From G963665405 sp963665405 (lineage in GTDB: Bacteria > Chloroflexota > Dehalococcoidia > Lucifugimonadales > G963665405), in NCBI GenBank assembly GCA_963665405.2, contig OY762261.2:1322892-1386891 (forward strand): 64,000 nucleotides of DNA, given 5' to 3'. The notes beneath the pieces were generated by a model, which saw nothing but the letters and a program-made list of their open reading frames with translations, was not told the DNA's origin and did no database searches. Position 1 is the first letter of the stretch, and every line of letters starts with the position of its first letter. Made by a program: the position numbers and the translations under genes. Positions 61,133-64,000 of the stretch are shown here, piece after piece.

Positions 61133-61606
61133 CTACGCGGCGTCGGGGCCGGGCCCGTCGAGCGCCGCGTTCCCGGCGTGCGAGAAAGCGGCATCCACCT
61201 CCGGACGAATCAGTCTGCCGTAGCAGTCGGGGCAGACGGTCCTGCGGAGCCGGCTGGCGGAACCCTTGGTTGTGTACGCCTCGAGGAAGTCCCACCGGTC
61301 TCGACCCTCCCCGATCCGCATACAGTACCAGCAGATCGACAGCGCCTTCTCGAGCCGCTGGACCCGAGCGACGGCCTCTCTAAGCTGTTCGAGCGGGCCT
61401 TTCGAATCGGTTGAGGACACCACGATCCAGGCGCCCTGCCCGATAAGCGCGCGGACCTCGTCGGGGCCCAGGGCCTCGGTGTCAAGCAGCACGTCGTCGG
61501 AGTCCAGGACCCTCACCGTCACATCCTCGTGACCGGCGCCCCCGGGCACCACGAGGAACCTCGCTTGCTTCTCTTCTTTGTTCTGCTGATCGAGGACTTG
61601 GACCAT
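61133..61606 (-). CDS. Small protein with a C-terminal zinc-ribbon-like Cys pair, unknown function
   Basis: 157 residues. A strand-rich N-terminal half (VRVLDSDDVLLDTEALGPDE, GQGAWIVVSST), a coiled helix (LEQLREAVARVQRLEKAL), then two CxxC pairs (ICWYCMRIG and VCPDCYGRLI, 36 residues apart), probably binding zinc. No family recognised. Its end lies against that of the DUF3179 gene, with a 9-bp inverted repeat (CCGACGCCG 61110-61118, CGGCGTCGG 61138-61146) across the gap. Confidence 0.6.
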   Translation of the reverse strand: MVQVLDQQNKEEKQARFLVVPGGAGHEDVTVRVLDSDDVLLDTEALGPDEVRALIGQGAWIVVSSTDSKGPLEQLREAVARVQRLEKALSICWYCMRIGEGRDRWDFLEAYTTKGSASRLRRTVCPDCYGRLIRPEVDAAFSHAGNAALDGPGPDAA

Positions 61607-62228
61607 CTCTTGTCCCTCCTATGGCCGCCGCCAATCGCGGACTGCGGAACGGCTATCGTGGTACGTCTGATGCGGGTGCGTGCTGCGAGCGCCCCGACCG
61701 GGATGGTCGGCGGCAGAAAAGAAAATGGTGGGCCATGGCACGATGGCGAACCGTTTCGTGTCCACGCCCACCTTCATTTCCAACTTTGTGTAGACCGCTC
61801 GAGTTCAAGCCGGGGCCGCCTGATGCCGAGAATCGCTTAAGATTTTGGGTCTGGGGCAGCGCCTTCGGACCCTTCCCCTCAAGGACCCGATGACAACCGC
61901 CCCCTCCCCGGTTGCAGTATTAACCCGGCCCAAGAGCGAATAAACCGACCCCCGCGGGTCTTTGGGCCAGGCTAGCGCTCCTCCCAAAGGCTCGCAGCCG
62001 GCGGCCCGCGGCCACAGATTGGTGCCGGCATGTCTGTGAAACGAGATCCGGTGCAAGCTCAGGGTATAATCCTGGGGAGCACGTGGGAATGAGGAAAATC
62101 AGCATGGGAGAAAGGGCAGAGAACACAGGTTTAGGGCCGGATTGAATGTGTTTATCTAGTGCCGAGACGCTCATCTCGGCGGAGCGACGTCCACTCCCCG
62201 GCCCGGGCCTCCCGCCCGCAACGATCGT
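61607..62228. other. Gene-free stretch before rsbW-sigB
   Basis: 622 bases with no supported gene. TATAAT at 62065-62070 is a plausible -10 for the rsbW-sigB unit, although no good -35 is seen 17 bp upstream. Confidence 0.4.
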
Positions 62229-62729
62229 ATGAGTGATGAAACGCCGCTGCCAGGTGAGACGCACCTTACTGGGGACCTGTCCGGAGCAAACGGGCAAGAC
62301 GAGACCATCGAGGTCCGCCTGCCACCCAGGCTTGAGTACGCGGCGGTGCTTCGCGCCGCCGTCGGTGTTATCGCGGGGGGCATGTCCTTCAACTACGACG
62401 AGATCATGCAGATACGGACCGCGCTGACAGAGGCGTTCGAGCTCGCTGCGGCAGCATTCACCCCACAAGAAACCGAGGCAGAGTCCAGCCATATGTCAGT
62501 CACCTTCGCGGTTCGGCAGGATCGTATAGAGATCGAGCTCGCCGACCCTGGACACGGCATCACCCGGCTCGGCGAGGAGGCGGAGGAGGAGAGCAAGGCG
62601 CTCCTGACGAGCCTGGTCGACGAGCTGGAGATGGGGCCCGGCGGCGACGGGCGGCGGGTAATCCGCATGGTCATCTACAAGAAGTCCGCCGGATCACAAG
62701 CGAGTTCCAGCGAATGTGACCTGAGTTGA
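62229..62729 (+). CDS. RsbW-type anti-sigma serine kinase (HATPase)
   Basis: 166 residues of the RsbW/SpoIIAB fold: an N-terminal strand (IEVRLPPRLEYAAVLRAAV), an N-box-like helix (MQIRTALTEAFELAAAAFTP) and the G1 region (IEIELADPGHGI). The family binds a SigB/SigF-type factor and phosphorylates an anti-anti-sigma. The stop overlaps the start of the sigma gene (TTGA), the standard anti-sigma/sigma coupling. No RsbV gene is adjacent. Confidence 0.85.
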   Translation: MSDETPLPGETHLTGDLSGANGQDETIEVRLPPRLEYAAVLRAAVGVIAGGMSFNYDEIMQIRTALTEAFELAAAAFTPQETEAESSHMSVTFAVRQDRIEIELADPGHGITRLGEEAEEESKALLTSLVDELEMGPGGDGRRVIRMVIYKKSAGSQASSSECDLS

Positions 62730-63619
62730 TCGACGCCGCGAGAGATGGCTCGCCCCCGGTCGCCTCGGGGAAACCGGACGCACAGGCCGGGGTAGTCCGG
62801 CCGTCTCCCCGTCAGATCTCTATTCCCCCGGGAAATCGCCAGATGCGACGCCAAAGAGAAACGTCCCGCCCATCGAAGCCGGCTCCTCGGGTACCCCTTT
62901 TGACCGAGGTCGCGGAGTGTGAGCGCTTCGTTACCCAACACCTTCCACTGGTCAGGCGTCTTTGCTCCAGGTTCTCTCGCTCCGGCGTCCCTCTCGAAGA
63001 CCTGGTCCAGGTCGGGAGCATTGGACTCCTCAAGGCGATCAAGAAGTTCGACCCGACACGGGGGAGTCCGTTCGTGGCGTTCGCCGTCCCGCTCATAGTC
63101 GGGGAGGTCAAGAACTACTTCCGCGACCACGGGTGGTCGGTGAAGATCCCGCGCAAGATTCAGCGACAGAAGCTGGCCGTGGAGAGAACCGTCGAAGCGC
63201 TGACCCAGATCCTGGGCCGCTCGCCCACCGTGCCGGAGCTCGCGGACGAGACCGGGTTCTCAGAGGAAGAGGTTTACGACACCTTCGAGGTCGTCAAGTA
63301 TGGTCGGCTGCTGTCGCTCGAGGCCGAATACCGGGTGGAGGGGGGCGACGACACCTCTCGGCTTCAGGACTACATCGGCAAGGACGACCCCCAGTTCGAC
63401 GAGATGACCGACCGGATCGACCTCCTCAAGACCCTCCGGTGTCTCGACGAACGCGAGAAGACGATAATCGGGCTCAAGTTCTACTCCGGGATGTCCCAGG
63501 CCGAGATCGCCGGCCGCCTCGGCATCTCTCAGATGCACGTATCGCGTCTCCAGCGCCACGCCCTGGGCAAGCTCAAGGTCCGCATGACGGACGCCGCCGC
63601 CAAGTCCCTCAGCGTCTGA
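62726..63619 (+). CDS. SigB/SigF-type sigma-70 factor
   Basis: 297 residues from TTG 62726 (an ATG at 62843 gives 258, the usual length). Region 2 is VRRLCSRFSRSGVPLEDLVQ with VGSIGLLKAIKKFDPTRGSP and FVAFAVPLIVGEVKNYFRDH (the YFRDH of SigB/SigF). Region 3 is LAVERTVEALTQILGRSPTV and region 4 LDEREKTIIGLKFYSGMSQA with EIAGRLGISQMHVSRLQRHA. A general-stress or developmental regulon is expected. Coupled to the RsbW-type gene. Confidence 0.93.
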   Translation: MIDAARDGSPPVASGKPDAQAGVVRPSPRQISIPPGNRQMRRQRETSRPSKPAPRVPLLTEVAECERFVTQHLPLVRRLCSRFSRSGVPLEDLVQVGSIGLLKAIKKFDPTRGSPFVAFAVPLIVGEVKNYFRDHGWSVKIPRKIQRQKLAVERTVEALTQILGRSPTVPELADETGFSEEEVYDTFEVVKYGRLLSLEAEYRVEGGDDTSRLQDYIGKDDPQFDEMTDRIDLLKTLRCLDEREKTIIGLKFYSGMSQAEIAGRLGISQMHVSRLQRHALGKLKVRMTDAAAKSLSV

Positions 63620-63660
63620 CCCTCCCCCCAACCGCTCTCGGCGCCCCTCGCGCGTCTTTC

Positions 63661-63689
63661 TTGATGCGTCTCCGCAAGACTGCTATCAT
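63661..63689 (+). promoter_or_regulatory. Promoter ahead of the P1-family peptidase
   Basis: TTGATG (63661-63666), 17-bp spacer, TATCAT (63684-63689): a good sigma-70-type promoter giving a leader of about 155 nt. Confidence 0.6.
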
Positions 63690-63725
63690 TCGGGTGCAGC
63701 CAATCCCACGGGAACGGTGAGCACC

Positions 63726-63857
63726 ATGCGCACTTCTCACAAGCTCAAAGCGGCCACGCTACTCAGAGTCCTGCCTGGAAGCCACTCGATTATTGCGGGA
63801 GGCGTTCCTCACCACTGCTGCTTGGCCTCCTCCTCCCTGGTGGGTCCCAGTGCCTGA
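63726..63857 (+). CDS. Possible 43-residue leader ORF
   Basis: ATG 63726 has GGTGAG 4 nt upstream and runs 43 codons (MRTSHKLKAATLLRVLPGSH ... LVGPSA) to TGA 63855-63857, overlapping the peptidase start by 8 nt. It could be a translated leader coupling or attenuating the downstream gene. No homology recognised. Confidence 0.3.
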   Translation: MRTSHKLKAATLLRVLPGSHSIIAGGVPHHCCLASSSLVGPSA

Positions 63858-64000
63858 TCTCGGTGTCACCGGAGTGCCCGGGATCAAAGTCGGGCACTGG
63901 ACCAACGCCGGGGCCGCTACGGGTTGCACCGTCGTCCTCTGTGAGGGAGGTGCGGTAGCGGGCGTCGACGTGAGAGGCTCGGCTCCGGGCACCCGCGAGA
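63850..64000 (+). CDS. P1-family (S58) peptidase, N-terminal part
   Basis: The open frame from GTG 63850 runs off the right edge: GVPGIKVGHWTNAGAATGCT, then VVLCEGGAVAGVDVRGSAPG and TRE. This is the characteristic N-terminus of DmpA/P1-type aminopeptidases, which self-cleave before a later Ser or Thr (outside the window). Start supported by the family length pattern; weak ribosome site. Confidence 0.85.
   Translation, partial: MPDLGVTGVPGIKVGHWTNAGAATGCTVVLCEGGAVAGVDVRGSAPGTRE

Noticed and set aside
63690..63849. Cobalamin riboswitch or T-box in the leader of the P1 peptidase
   Set aside because: Scattered matches only (such as GCCACTCG); the conserved core of neither class can be assembled.

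Overview
The window is a high-GC bacterial chromosome segment (about 60-65% G+C by eye). Most proteins look like those of Chloroflexota, probably Dehalococcoidia or a SAR202-like lineage. The grounds are family-5 solute-binding lipoproteins with Val/Glu/Lys stalks, many secreted lipoproteins, CaiB/LLM/SDR/CRTAC1 catabolic families, an actinobacterial-type inositol-phosphate synthase next to a PimA-like glycosyltransferase, DUF503, and histidine kinases fused to NarL-type regulators. No rRNA is present, so the lineage is an inference.

Layout. 1-7 kb: 3' end of an APS kinase gene, a large PAS/GAF kinase-regulator fusion, a VOC protein and a penicillin-acylase-like hydrolase. 7-12 kb: prfB with its programmed frameshift, then an oligopeptide-type ABC importer (binding protein and two permeases, no ATPases). 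12-18 kb: a secreted gluzincin, a two-domain disulfide oxidoreductase and a likely phosphatidylinositol-type lipid cluster (CDP-alcohol transferase, PimA-like GT4, Ino1). 18-26 kb: CaiB transferase, hydroxyacid dehydrogenase, GlmU, CBS-domain protein and two collagen-like lipoproteins with a shared C-terminal domain. 26-35 kb: two tRNA-Arg, an FG-GAP/ASPIC lipoprotein, an LLM enzyme, a formamidase, a second binding protein and a tandem array of four pentapeptide-repeat lipoproteins, two of them frameshifted. 35-41 kb: a second kinase-regulator fusion, an SDR, then a gene-poor accessory stretch with a caspase-like protein and two homologous small proteins, ending at tRNA-Pro. 41-46 kb: MrfA-like helicase, DUF503 protein, an unknown protein and a miniature RNA polymerase alpha-like protein. 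46-49 kb: a rearranged zone in which a 118-bp insertion and an IS5 element disrupt a secreted-repeat gene, beside an NHL fragment and a nuclease-like gene with an in-frame stop. 49-64 kb: DUF488, a heterodimeric ABC exporter, ECF sigma plus DUF5667 partner, RimI-like GNAT, an ImmA/IrrE-DUF4411 toxin-antitoxin pair, a homocysteine methyltransferase/MTHFR fusion, a DUF3179 protein with an in-frame UGA, RsbW/SigB and the start of a P1-family peptidase.

The strongest novelty is the DUF3179 gene at 59952-61097. Its only in-frame TGA sits at the first cysteine of the conserved CPLC motif (giving UPLC), and a hairpin meeting the usual bacterial SECIS geometry follows immediately, so it is a candidate selenoprotein. 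Next are the mini-RpoA, which lacks exactly alpha domain 2 but keeps the dimerisation core and C-terminal domain, and the caspase-like/twin-small-protein locus. A separate pattern is a set of perfect two-copy tandem duplications (22, 32, 55 and 26 bp), three of which break genes. They indicate either recent slippage-type mutation or an assembly problem, and should be checked against reads.
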